Shown here: one piece after another, positions 1-10,045 of the stretch
How positions within the stretch are numbered: position 1 is the first letter of the stretch
Layout of the letters: each line of letters begins with the position of its first letter
Assembly: GCA_033557685.1 (NCBI GenBank)
Contig: JAWQRN010000549.1
Span: 1-28,491, forward strand
Length of the DNA: 28,491 nt
Source of the DNA: Sperchopsis tessellata
Taxonomy: Eukaryota; Arthropoda; Insecta; Coleoptera; Hydrophilidae
Direction: 5' to 3'
The notes under the pieces: generated by a model
Databases searched by the model: none
What the model was told of the DNA's origin: nothing
The model's input: only the letters and a program-made list of their open reading frames with translations
Position numbers and translations under genes: made by a program

Positions 1-28
1 GTGATTGGTCAACACAAAAACTGGGTTT

Positions 29-32
<4 letters not shown>

Positions 33-73
<41 letters not shown>
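33..73. repeat. (AT)n microsatellite
   Basis: An uninterrupted run of about 20 TA/AT dinucleotides. It is a simple-sequence repeat with no coding content and is expected to vary in length between individuals. Confidence 0.95.
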
Positions 74-76
<3 letters not shown>

Positions 77-283
77 GGTAATCGACTATTGCACAGATAA
101 TTGATTAATCTATTCTTACATATATTCAGGTGAATAATCGAATTGTTGAATAGGAAATATCAATTTTGGTAATAGATGAATTGATTATCGCCTTTTCCTA
201 ATCTACTAGTTGAAACAACCAATAGCCGACAGCACTACTAAGTACTAAGAGATCCAGAGATAGCCAGCTTTTTTGAAATAGGG

Positions 284-372
284 AAAGTCTATGTGACCGT
301 CTTCTTCCAGGAGGGATGTAAAACTGTGGGGCCCATGTGTTGTAAATGCAGTCCACGTGCACGTAAATGAAC
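284..372. repeat. Possible SINE-like conserved core
   Basis: This block is clearly richer in G and C than its surroundings. It contains the string ggagggatgtaaaac, then ggggcccatgtgttg, then gcacgtaaatgaaccc. From memory, the pattern of a GTAAAAC box, a GGGTCCC box and a CACGTAAAxGAACCC box recurs in short interspersed elements of invertebrates. I see no tRNA-type head and no clear tail, so the element type is a guess. The minus-strand open frame over 198-449 has no recognisable domain. Confidence 0.25.
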
Positions 373-602
373 CCAATTTCAGTTGGGATTCTGAATTCAG
401 CAAAATTCTCAAACAGCAAAAATAGGCTGATGCTAAATAAATAGATCAAAAAAAGTATTTCATAGTTTTAGCTATTTTTGTGTATATATACTAGACTATG
501 GTAGACGTGTGATCATATGGGAAAGTTTTTTATTTGTGAATGGATGTAATTATTTTTTGGGATCAGCTAAACTAGATATAAAATTAAAGTACAATGCTAA
601 AA

Positions 603-1490
603 ATCATGTCTGACGGTCACAAATAAATTAATCTAAAAATTACCTTTTTTAGTAAACAAAATCGTTAAAAAAGGATTGATTTTGCTAAATATCACATTGA
701 TAAAGATTTTGAATTTTGGGAAATGGTGTTGTTTACTGATGAAAGTAAATATAATATTTTTGGTTGCGATGGAAAAATTAAAGAGTGGAGGAAAGTTGGA
801 ACGGAGCTGAATATTGAAAATACTATTACAACAGTGAAATATGGAGTAGGCTGTCTTAGTTTGGGGTTCTATGGTCACATCTGGAGCGAGAAATTTAGTA
901 TTTATAGATCAAATCATGGATCGATGGGTATATTTAAATATTCTTAATGTTAATTTACTACCTTATGTGAAAAATTTAAGTCTTGGTAGAAAGACAAAAC
1001 TAAGTTCCTAAGTATACGGACATGGTTGCTTTATAATGTTCCAAAAAAACTGTTTTCACCACCTTAATCACCTGATTTTAATCCCATAGAGCATGTGTGT
1101 GATTATTTAGACAGAAAAATTAGAAAGCACACATCACAAGTAAAGAAACACTGAAAAATGTAATAAATATAAATTATACTGAATAACTTGGTCATTCCAT
1201 GTAAAATATATTAGATGCGGTTATTAAACAAAGAGGCAATCTCACGAAATATTAAAACCATGTATTAAACCTATTTTTATATTAAATTTCACATTGTTTA
1301 ATTATTTTTGTGACATAAGAATTTTGTTTAATTTTCATTATTGTTGTAACTTCTGCAATATTGTATTAATATTACATTATTAATATTAATAAATTATAAA
1401 ATTAATTGTATCATTTTAAATATAAAAAAAATTCATCTTGTTAGTGAATTTGGGGAGTGTTCGAACACTTTTGTGACTGACTGCATGTAT
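603..1490 (+). mobile_element. Tc1-like DNA transposon remnant
   Basis: A decayed copy of a Tc1-family transposase on the plus strand. The frame read from 651 gives SKQNR, a stop, then KRIDFAKYHIDK and EFWEMVLFTDESKYNIFG. This matches the Tc1 region around the first catalytic aspartate (TDESK), and VKYGVGC follows. After frame breaks, SPDFNPIEHVCDYLDRKIRK (about 1072-1130) matches the region around the last catalytic acidic residue. Near 1457-1488 the sequence gtgttcgaacacttttgtga and then ctgactgca resembles a Tc1 terminal repeat. No full matching left repeat is seen; only a weak echo (ctgacggtcacaaa) occurs near 610, so the 5' half is probably deleted. Several stops and shifts show it is inactive. 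Confidence 0.85.
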
Positions 1491-1599
1491 CTAATTTATA
1501 CAATAATCAGTAGATATGTAGGTTAATAAATCACTTTATATACTTTAGATGCCAAAAATATGTAATGTTTATTGTTACAACACCTACTACAATAAGTAT

Positions 1600-2060
1600 T
1601 CATCTTTAACATCTTGTGTCCATTGGTTGAACAGAAGGGACATCAATAGTGGACACTGTAATGGAATAATGTAACAGTTGCATGTGACGAATTGTAATAA
1701 GTATTCCGAAAACTATGGCTTTAATTATTTAAAGTTCATGAAAAAACGAGTAGGTAAAGTGCTGTATGGGTGGCTATTTAAAATTACAAATTGTTTTGTA
1801 GTATTTTACAAAGATAATTTAACATTACCTAAAATTACTTATCTTTTAAAGTGACTGCCTTTGTAGTTATTTAAATTAACAAACACTGACAAAAATGTGA
1901 TGTGAAATATACGATTTTTAATGTTTATGAGATTATCAATAATATAATAAATTTACTGCAGGTAATAAATGACTGATCCAAATTTTATTGAGCAAGTTAG
2001 TGTTGTTCCTAAATATTCACCAGCTATGTGTATATATTTTTACAAATCTATCTGGTTAGA
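1600..2060 (+). repeat. Left arm of a large imperfect inverted duplication
   Basis: Read on the plus strand, this segment resembles the reverse complement of about 2720-2225 in the same order. Anchors are gtgctgtatgggtggctatt against gtgctggatggttggccatt, then ttgttttgtagtatttt against ttagttttgtagtgttt. They continue with atcaataatataataaattt against atcaacaatataataaatta, and ctgatccaaattttat against ctgatccaatttttat. This arm also aligns loosely with the candidate F-box terminal exon in the other arm, but here it is broken by stops. Confidence 0.7.
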
Positions 2061-2224
2061 ATGTATTTAGAAATTTCAGTTCATTATAATCCTCATTCAT
2101 AATATTAAAAAAAAAACTTACTATATTCGTGTATACTTTGATTTAACATATATTGTAGTAGTAAGTATTTTTAATTATTGCAGATGAAAAATGGCAATTA
2201 CATTAGAATTTCAAAATAAATTGT

Positions 2225-2720
2225 ATGGTGAATATGCAGGTGTTTTTTTAAATAGATAACATTAACTACTTCGCAATAAAATGTAATTTTACGATAAAAA
2301 TTGGATCAGCATCAACGCCACCTGCAATTAATTTATTATATTGTTGATACCCACACAAACATATAAGATGGCATCCCTTACATCAATTTTTTGTCTGTTC
2401 TTCCGTTTAGAAAATTAAAAACGCAACCAAGTTTTATACATTTGTCTTATTTAGATTTAACCCCTAAAACCCATTAACTATTAGATTTTGAGTTATTGTT
2501 AAAATTTCCACTTTGAAAAACACTACAAAACTAATTGTAACTTTAAATGGCCAACCATCCAGCACTTTCCTTACATATTTTTTGTAAAATCGTCAAAATG
2601 ATTTATGTTATCGTTTTCAGACTACTTAAAAAAGTTTTCATCATCCAGTGTAACTGCTATTTCCTTCCATTCAGCAAAATCTCTGTATCTTGAAATCACT
2701 TCTGTTGTGTGATACGCAGG
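2225..2720 (-). repeat. Right arm of the inverted duplication
   Basis: Partner of the segment at about 1600-2060, in opposite orientation, with about 170 bases of unmatched spacer between them. Similarity is patchy, roughly 75-85 percent by eye with small indels. It carries the candidate terminal exon of the F-box gene (2701-2622) plus following non-coding sequence. Either this is a duplicated and inverted 3' gene end, or both arms belong to a fold-back transposon. Confidence 0.7.
2622..2701 (-). CDS. Candidate terminal exon of the F-box gene
   Basis: On the minus strand an AG acceptor (cacaacag, preceded by a T-rich tract) is followed by two bases and 25 codons ending in TAG. The peptide reads VISRYRDFAEWKEIAV then TLDDENFFK. 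The exon enters in exactly the phase left by the donor at 3298, and the split codon would be Lys. The tail loosely resembles the basic, tyrosine-rich C-terminus I recall for FBXO39. Caveats: FBXO39-type proteins have about 100 more residues between the preceding exon and the C-terminus, and no exon for them was found in 2702-3298. It also lies inside one arm of an inverted duplication. Confidence 0.4.
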
Positions 2721-3298
2721 CGTGAAATCATAAATGAACAGAAATATCAAATAGGATTATGATTTAATCTACAAGAAAATAAACCATAGTTCATAAATGA
2801 TAAATAATTGTGAGGTAGTTCATGTGATATCTAATCACTGAATATTTATAAACTTTCTTCACAAATCAGAATTGTAATTTGAATTAATATTATCGTGCTT
2901 ACCTTTTTACAATAAATGTTTTATTCACAACACTATAAAACTAAGCTACCGACAGTATTAAACGAATGTAGGAGCTATGTTTACATTTACCCAAAGCTTT
3001 TGTTGTCCATTGTTAGACCACAATGTGATTGTTTCGTATGCTCAGGACCAGATGTTCAGAAGGCTATGCTTTAACCCGTTCTGGATAAGTGCCAACTGAG
3101 TACTATAGTGTTCATGGCAACCCATATGTCAGAAGTAATACACATTTCCGGGCTTGCTCAGAAATCACGCCACTTCATTTCTATGGTCGTCCTGAATGGG
3201 ATATACAACGTAAAAGTGTAATGATTGATTGGAAAAAGACTAGCGTGATAAATTCTCAGAGTCTTGTAAAGTGAAGGAAAAAGAAAAAATTTACTTAC

Positions 3299-3684
3299 TA
3301 AAATGGAAGGCCACTTTTAATTTCGGACATTTTTCGTGTAAAGTTTCCCAAGCTTCTTCTTTTATTGATTGACTCATTTCATCGTCTTGAATGTAAACTA
3401 TTAATTGTTCCAGTTTTTTATTTCTGCTGGTTAAGAGAGCTCCAATTACTTCTCTACATAAAGTGGAATAGTCAACTTTTAATGTGAGCAAATTTTCTAG
3501 TTGTGCCACAATACTGACAAACTGTACAGATAAAATATTTTGTTCATACTGAATATAACAATTCCGTAGATCTAAGCTTGTAATACTTTCTTCAGAATTA
3601 CGACAAGATATGAATATCTTAATAAAGTCAGTTTTGTTTAAGTATGCATTACAGAAGCTGACTTTCTGTAACTTTCTCTGGGAT
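3299..3684 (-). CDS. F-box gene exon 3 (leucine-rich part)
   Basis: The acceptor is attcatag and the donor is GTAAGT, leaving one base of the next codon. The 128 full codons run from SQRKLQKVSFCNAYL through ITSLDLRNCYI and LENLLTLKVDYSTL to EAWETLHEKCPKLKVAFHF. Reading past the donor would give only Ser-Lys-stop, so the apparent stop at 3291 is intronic. Confidence 0.85.
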
Positions 3685-6240
3685 CTATGAATAAAACAAA
3701 TATTTATGTGTTACAACTTCTGTTGACCACCTTGAGTTTTTACTTTATATTTAATGTTATAGGCTTATAAGGTGTAGTTTACTTATAACCACCTATACAA
3801 TCTACTTGTATAACAAAGCATAAATAAAAATATAATATGAAAGGAAATACAGCTATGTGCCATATACAGAAATCAGCAGGTATAAAGCAGAGCGGCACAT
3901 GTCAAAGATATCACATTGTGGGACAGTGGCTAAATTTTACTATCTTTCTCTTTCACCTTGCAACTATATTCTTTGTTCTAGACACAGTAAGTTCGTATAG
4001 GTGGTTTGTGCTACACTTCACCAACTATATGCTATCTACTAACCTCAGGAAAACTGATAGATGATAAACAATTTTCTTCAATCTGCATATTTCATACCAA
4101 TCATGAATTTTTAGGCAGTCCAATTGAACGTAACATTCATTTAGTACAATAATGTATCTGCATACTCGTTTAGTAATTTCTTGAAATCTATATGACAACC
4201 ATCTAGTAGGTAGTTGGGGATTTGCCCAGCCCAATTCCAAACTTCTAATATGCATATAGTATATTCTTGTTAGAAGCATGGTGCTAGGATCTATGTAAAA
4301 ATTATTGAATTATTATCGAAACAAAAAAAATGTTTTATATATTTTAGTGATGAAACAACAAGGTGTCAGCAATGACTAAGAGACCTCCCAAGCAGAAGAT
4401 AGCAATTTGTTCTGACAGCTTTTACGGCACTGCACTGGGAATGCAAGAAGTTGTTTGTGAGTACAGAGTAAGGTTACATGGATGGTAGGGTATGAGGGAA
4501 TCAAAGGTATCAAGGCAAAGGCAGGCTCTGTTCCCTGTTTACAAACCAGAACTGCTGCTCAGTGCATCTATGAAAATATCAACGAAAGCCGATTGAATTT
4601 TAACATGTTACAGGAAGGGTAGACGAAGGCACATCCATAGTTGGTTTAGTTCTTGAAACCATCCGTATAAATATTGTCTGACCACAGAGAGATAAAAACA
4701 ATTGTTGATTATAAGAATTTGTGGGTTCCTTGGCTGCACATGAATGTATTATTTTGATATTTGATTAAATCAAATCTCGAGCAAACTGTCTAAGTCAATA
4801 TATTAAATGCAGAAATCAAATATGCATAAAAAATTTAGGAACAATTGCAACATTGCAATACCTCTCATAATATGCTTACTCACGATCTTAAAGTATATAT
4901 ACAAGGAATCAAATATGTATTCGTATGTGGGGTACAGCTAATTACTAACAAGAGCAGTACTGATGATGTTTTAATGTCAGAGACACGGTGTCCACTGCAA
5001 TTTCAGCATCTTGGTAGATTTTTCGATGCATATTTGATTTCTATATTTATTATATTGACTTAGACTTAAATTCATCAGTTTATCTAGGGTAACGAATTGT
5101 AGTGTGTCTTAAAAATAGAGAAAATGAACATGCCAAGGAGGTCTTGTTTAGAGACTCATATTTTATAGAAAATCTGAATGCTTGCACTAATGGAATAAAT
5201 TTCTTTTTAATCCAAAATGCTAACTTAAGATGGAGTATGAAAATATCATATAACTTTGAAGGTATAGTACAAACTTGCAATGATTTAAGATTCATAAGGT
5301 ATTTAGTTGCTAGATATTGTCATCTTATAGTCAAGAGCGCCTTCAACTAGCAATGCACGGGTGTTGAGTTCATTGCTCCTACATACAATCAGAGAGCCTT
5401 ATTCTATTATATTTAACCTATTTAAGTTACTTTCACTAACCAATCCGTAAAGGGAAGAACCAGAGTCCAACAAAAATCTCACATAATATTTATATATATT
5501 AAGGGAAATTGGCAAGTCTGCCCTCAGCTGAGTCACCATACGAAATAAATTAATGGATGTCTCACATTTTGACACCGATTTATTAATGTTATTTGCCCAT
5601 TTAAGTTTGCCATCTATAAACATAACCACATATTTAACATACTGAAATAAGCAATTTACTGTGTTGAGGATAAAATAACACAGACTTACTCAACAAAAGC
5701 TCCATAGAATTTTTTAGTAATGCACCCAAAGATTTGAGAAGAATATATGCAGATGTCGTTCGCATACTGTACAATATTTACATTTGGACCCAGCGCAGTG
5801 TGAAGATCGATTGTATAAATATTAAACAGAATCGGACCAAGAATTTAGCCCTGCGAATGTTTAGAAATATCCTGTTTGGATATAAACCTAATACAATAAT
5901 CATATTAGTTCTGCATCAACCATTTTGCAGGGGGGGGGGGGGTCAAAAGGAATCTGGACACAGTATTTGAAATATACCAATGTGTAATTGCATCACAGTA
6001 TTAATAATTATCTCTTTTTCTCCAAGTTTATTACATGCATCATTAATTCTTACCCATTAAATCTGTATCGAGATGGATAACCATGTTTGACCAAAGGTTT
6101 GGTGAATGAAGTGCATCCTTCCATTTGCAGCAGACAAGTGAGCAAGCTAGAAGGTCTCTCCTTGACAAATATGTGAATATTTCTACTAGTATGTCCAATG
6201 GCAAGCACTCCCAAATACTTACTTTGTCCATTTTTACCAT
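3299..6240 (-). CDS. F-box protein, FBXO39/FBXO33-like (three exons; C-terminus unresolved)
   Basis: Coding exons 6240-6054, 4290-4044 and 3684-3299 join with matching phases (split codons G|AT and AG|A) at GT-AG borders with donors GTAAGA, GTTAGT and GTAAGT. The joined 273 residues start MVKMDKVSIWECLPLDILVEI. An F-box covers about residues 9-50 (LPLDILVEIFTYLSRRDLLA, then LVCCKWKDALHSPNLW). It is followed by a region with leucine-rich-like pattern (IRSLELGW, LDCLKIHDW, LQKVSFCNAYL, ITSLDLRNCYI, LLTLKVDY). The F-box should bind SKP1 and the rest should recruit a substrate for SCF ubiquitination. The order and spacing resemble FBXO39 as I remember it, with FBXO33 as the alternative. The start is the first ATG after an in-frame stop. 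The donor after codon AFHF shows the gene continues downstream. Intron 1 holds a retrotransposon remnant. Confidence 0.85.
4044..4290 (-). CDS. F-box gene exon 2
   Basis: The acceptor is acatag and the donor is GTTAGT after CTGAG. The exon starts with two bases of a split Asp codon and ends with two bases of a split Arg codon. It encodes PSTMLLTRIYYMHIRSLELG and continues through LPTRWLSYRFQEITKR and YVQLDCLKIHDWYEI to VYHLSVFLR. This corresponds to the segment after the F-box in FBXO39-type proteins. Confidence 0.85.
4375..4560 (+). mobile_element. RNase H-like retroelement remnant (plus strand)
   Basis: The plus strand reads KQKIAICSDSFYGTALGMQE, then VRLHGW, a stop, and after a frame shift GYEGIKGIKAKAGS. 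This is the pattern of the C-terminal half of a retroelement RNase H (SDS..A, then a WVPGHEGIxGNxxAD-like motif). It is short and broken, and it lies head-on against the minus-strand retrotransposon remnant next to it. Confidence 0.45.
4560..5930 (-). mobile_element. I/Jockey-type non-LTR retrotransposon remnant in F-box intron 1
   Basis: A decayed reverse transcriptase in the same orientation as the host gene. From high to low coordinate the minus strand reads ILGPILFNIYTIDLHTALG and then QYANDICIYSS, where the YxDD catalytic box has become YAND. It continues with FIDGKLKWANNINKSVSKCE, then YKYYVRFLLDSGSSLYGLVS, then after a shift YVGAMNSTPVHC. Further down a low-similarity stretch leads to IYTDGFKN, a stop and GCAFVYPSC (about 4690-4600), which resembles the start of an RNase H domain. 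Stops and shifts throughout make it inactive. A G-run marks its upstream edge. Confidence 0.8.
5930..5942. repeat. Poly-G run (13 G)
   Basis: A 13-base homopolymer of G on the plus strand, unusual in such AT-rich DNA. It sits at the upstream limit of recognisable reverse-transcriptase homology. It may be a slippage product or an assembly artefact. Confidence 0.9.
6054..6240 (-). CDS. F-box gene exon 1 (F-box domain)
   Basis: This exon encodes the initiator Met and the whole F-box, with the LP...IF..L core, the VCCKWK segment and the terminal LW. It ends with one base (G) before GTAAGA. A second in-frame ATG four codons in (MDK) is an alternative start. A GTAAGT shortly after that ATG lies inside coding sequence and is unlikely to be used, because it would remove the F-box. 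Confidence 0.85.
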
Positions 6241-6535
6241 TAATTTTACATTTCAACTACCAGAAACTTTCATAAATTTTTTTTGTCAATGTTGCTCAAT
6301 GAAATGCCCTTCCCCAAATTAAATTTAACCTTTTTACTTCAATTTACATTGACATATGCCAGAATTATTATTTAAAATATCTATTTCTTGGCTTACTGGA
6401 TATTACAATTAAAGTAACTGCAAATAGGCAAATTGTAGACATGCAAACTTTTATATTTTTGGAGTTAATCCAAATTCACATAACAAAAGTTACATATATT
6501 AAAAATTATAACATAATACAAAATTTTTATTTGTG
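6241..6535. promoter_or_regulatory. Possible shared promoter between divergent exons
   Basis: About 295 bases separate the F-box start codon (minus strand) from the candidate plus-strand exon starting at 6536. No TATA box or initiator stands out. The assignment rests only on the head-to-head layout and depends on the plus-strand exon being real. Confidence 0.25.
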
Positions 6536-6686
6536 ATGAAATGTAATTTCATGATACATTTCTGTGGCGAGTCACGTTTTGAAGTTTGTGCTACTCTTAT
6601 GGAAGAAAATAAGGTTGTTGCATCAATGTACCATCCCCTAAGTGAGAACAATATTGTATATGAGAATAATTTATTTCAACAACTTT
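6536..6686 (+). CDS. Candidate first coding exon, unknown protein
   Basis: An ATG opens a frame of 50 codons plus one base, reading MKCNFMIHFCGESRFEVCAT, then LMEENKVVASMYHPLSENN, then YENNLFQQL. It ends at a good donor (TTT then GTAAGT). The composition is that of a real protein rather than translated AT-rich spacer. I do not recognise the family. A possible acceptor at tttttattgcag (to 6775) opens LNDFNVKLIANQYLE and a stop, but in a frame one base off from what the donor needs. So either another exon is used, there has been a small indel, or this is a pseudogene. Confidence 0.35.
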
Positions 6687-6689
6687 GTA

Positions 6690-9320
6690 AGTTTTATTAT
6701 AGTCGAATTTTATCAAGCGTGCTGAATTAAATATATATTCCCTGTTGTGCTAGGAAGTAAGATTTTTTATTGCAGCTGAATGATTTTAATGTTAAATTGA
6801 TCGCAAATCAGTATCTTGAGTAACTAGCAGTAATGCTACTTTCATAAATAACATTACAGCAAGGTTAAATGATCAACAGGATGAACCCAACTCAGAACAT
6901 CTTAAAGACACTATCACTACTAGTGCACCTCCAACAATATTACGGTGATTAATTGTCGTGCAATAACTAGGTAAAACTGGGGGAAAACACAAGGCCATAA
7001 CAGCAGTCTGACACCAAATCTTATTGAATGAAACATTTTTAAGTTAATTTAAATAAGTGCTGCGGACTGACCTAGATCCCTCTACCTTCAGGTTATTAGA
7101 TCTGTGACTAAATATTGAGCTACTGTCTCTGATTACTTTTTAAACAAGCAAAGAAGTATAATTTTGCTAGATCTTTCAGATAAAAATCTGGAATGATTTA
7201 TTCACTTGAAGATCTACACTGGTCTATTTTATTTAACTATATCCGTTTCTCTTTCATTGTTAAACAGACCTTTCTCTGGTATTTTCTTTTAAAAGGATAA
7301 AAATTGCTAGGAAATAGGTTGCAAGAAAGTCCATTTCGATGTCCATATAGGATATGTCAGTAACTATAGTAGTAAGGAGAAAACTAAAGGCACATTCATA
7401 AGCTTATTTTCGAGTAAATTTACTGGTGCAGATACAATTATACTGTTGTTTTTTGTTTTCAAGGAAAACGCAATTTTTCATAATTTCTATTATGTTCTAT
7501 AACTTCTTTGTTTGAATAGCTGTTTCAAAGCTATAAAAACATTCTATAGACACTTTTTTTAACAAAAATCAGTGACGCAATTTTTTAATTAGGGCTCAAA
7601 ATTTCGAATTATTAAATAAAGTTTATTTCGAAAATATTTACACCATGACATAATCAATCATTTATTTGATACATTTAATATTACCTATATATTTCAATAA
7701 TTGATGCTAATTTATGAGATGTGTACATGCCTTCGTTATGTTTGCTATTTAGGTAGGAGTAATAGATATACATCGGAACACATTCTGTGTTATATTAGAA
7801 GCGTGTGATCTTTGATTCAGGTTACTGTCATGTTGACAGATTTAGAGGTATTTATGGTTTTAATCAAAGCTTAGCTCTTGAGATCTAGGTAACACGTACA
7901 TTCTATAATGGGTCTACATTATGATACCAGAATTATGTAACAAACAACGATGATGATCTATTAGATAATGTTGAAAATCGATGTTTAGTATCTGTGGAAG
8001 GAAGACACAAGGCAGTAGATTGGTAACATGCAGAATAGTTACGAAGGGAAAGCTTACTAAATATTATATAAAATAATATAAATTATCCATTGTTTGAAAA
8101 TTTATTTCATACTAAAAGGTTTGGTTTGTTCTAATATTTATAAGTGGTTTGGTGAACTTGGTGAGCTATTTTTATACTTGTATATTATTTAAATTCATCT
8201 TAATGTTTTATTCTGTCTGCATATTTACTTTTTTAAAAAAGATGTTGCTAAATTTGCATGTAATTATTTTATTGAACTTTCTTATTTATTTTGCATTATT
8301 CTTGCAATGAATCTATTCGTCTTGTTAGCTTTTATGTGCTAACTTTCTTTCAACATTATGAGGGTTATCTAAAGTGTTTATTTGTCCAATATTTTAACAT
8401 GTCTTAAACGATATAATTCTTGAATCTTTTCAAGTTGCAGGTTTTAATTGATATAACCTTCCGTTAGATGTTAGTTTATTTCATTTCTGTTCTTTGTCAA
8501 TACTGACAAGTTGTGCGCTTTAATGATTATTTATCCTTGATATTAATTATTTATTATCTTATATTTCTCTTGGCTCAATTATTAATTGTATTTAGGCTGG
8601 CCCTTTATTTGATTGTGAATTTAATGTATATTGTATGAATATTTGAAGTGGAAAAGGATTTTAAATAATAACAAGAGACTTATAATTAATGCAATAGAAT
8701 GACAAAATCTGCGTACCTCCTGGACTGCAGTAATCCCAAGCTATCTATCATTGGGAACTGGCAAAGAGTGTAAAAGCTAAGGGAAATAAAGCTAATAAAA
8801 AGTGATAGGTTTCTTAACTGTTCACTGTTGCTTAAATAAATCATAAACATTCCAACATGCAGGTGGTGTCTTAAAGCAAATGAACTCCACTATCTCAAAG
8901 GCTTTTAAAAAAAATAATTCTGAGTTCATTGATGATCCATCTACCCACGTATGAGATGTCATCACTGATAGTAGGTGAAATTATATACATATGAATGCTT
9001 ACAATGTGTGTACCTAAACATATTCTTCTTAACTATAACCCTGTACTAGTGTATTTTATACTTAAATTATAAACGAAAAAAATCAAGAAGTTATTTAAAA
9101 AAGAACTTTCCCATTATTGCAAATAATGTTACAAATTTAGTGTACAACTCTGTATTTAATATGAATATCAATGTTGAAACTATTATATTCTTAATTTGTA
9201 AGAAATATTAATGTAATATTAAGTCGCTGCATAAATATTGCGGCTTTTTATCACGACTTTTTTATACTTTGAAAATTGGCGTTTTGTATATTTTTTTTAA
9301 TAAAATTATCCTCTCTTTTC
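6690..9320. other. AT-rich spacer, no recognised gene
   Basis: About 2.6 kb with no long frame, no recognisable protein similarity on either strand and no obvious repeat structure. It may hold old transposon debris beyond recognition or non-coding exons that cannot be seen by eye. Confidence 0.6.
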
Positions 9321-9329
9321 AGATAGTCA

Positions 9330-10045
9330 AAATGCGTATCGAAAATCATACCCATATTCGCCATATTATACTCTACCACTTTGAGAAAGGTTTGAATGCA
9401 GCCCAGTAATTTCGTGATCTCAACGAACTTTTTAGCTAAGGAACAATCAGCAAAAGCCAAGTTGAAAGATGGTTCAAGAAGTTCAAATCGAGCGATAAAA
9501 ACCTCGCAGATGAAGAAGGAAGAGATCGACTATCAAATCTCGATGAACAGGCACTTTTGGCAGCCGTGGAAGAGGACGAAAGCTTGACAACGAGAATGCT
9601 GGTCACAGACTTCAATGTGGACCATTTGACCATCGTTCGTCTCAAATAGCTTGTAAAAGTATGAAGATTGGCTGGGTCCCCCACAAACTCTCCGACAACA
9701 AGCCGAACGTGTCCGAATTTTCACCGATTTGCTGCAGTGAAACGAGCAAACTCCGTTCCTGAAGAATCTCGTCTCTGGGGGTGAATCATGGCTTCTCTTC
9801 AAAAACGTCAAACGAAAGAAGGATTGCTTTTCGCCAGGTGCTCCACCCACAGGAATACCGGTCATGCACTGTAGGACAGAAGCGGAATCATCCACTAGGA
9901 CATCATCTCAAACGGGATTTGTTATTGTTGGAATGACGACAATGAGCGTCAACAGTAGCGGATTCCGCATAAAAACGGCAAGCGACAATTAAATATCAAC
10001 AGCGACGTCTATCTGGCTCAACTTGACCGCAATATTTTGATTTTT
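9330..10045 (+). mobile_element. mariner transposon remnant (plus strand)
   Basis: A broken mariner transposase. From 9333 the plus strand reads MRIENHTHIRHIILYHFEKG and then LNAAQ, a stop, FRDLNELF, matching the N-terminal helix-turn-helix. Further on are SKSQVERWFKKFKSSDKNLA, DEEGRDRLSNLDEQALLAAV and VTDFNVDHLTIVR. After shifts the segment LVSGGESWLLFKNVKRKK corresponds to the family's TGDESW box, but the catalytic Asp is replaced (SGGE). It ends with NINSDVYLAQLDRN near 10030, so the C-terminal part is missing. I identified no terminal repeats. The minus-strand frames over 9436-9895 are shadows of it. Confidence 0.9.

Noticed and set aside
633..878. Minus-strand open frame of 81 codons
   Set aside because: Antisense to the Tc1 transposase remnant.
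2895..2940. Minus-strand GTAAGC donor as the end of a missing F-box exon
   Set aside because: The only open frame before it (SVVNKTFIVK) is short, has the wrong phase for both neighbours and no similarity to the family.
3089..3274. Plus-strand frame of 61 codons (contains HFYGRPEWDIQRKSV)
   Set aside because: No recognised family, no supporting splice context, and it lies in the 3' intron region of the F-box gene. The evidence is too thin to call a gene.
5102..5350. Plus-strand frame of 82 codons
   Set aside because: It overlaps the minus-strand non-LTR remnant and has no recognisable domain.
5734..5970. Plus-strand frame starting MRRIYADVVRILYN
   Set aside because: YADV looks like a reverse-transcriptase box by chance. 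The minus strand of the same stretch holds the real RT motifs, and the frame runs into a poly-G tract.
9436..9895. Minus-strand open frames, up to 120 codons
   Set aside because: They lie opposite the mariner transposase, whose plus-strand motifs are unmistakable; these are antisense shadows.
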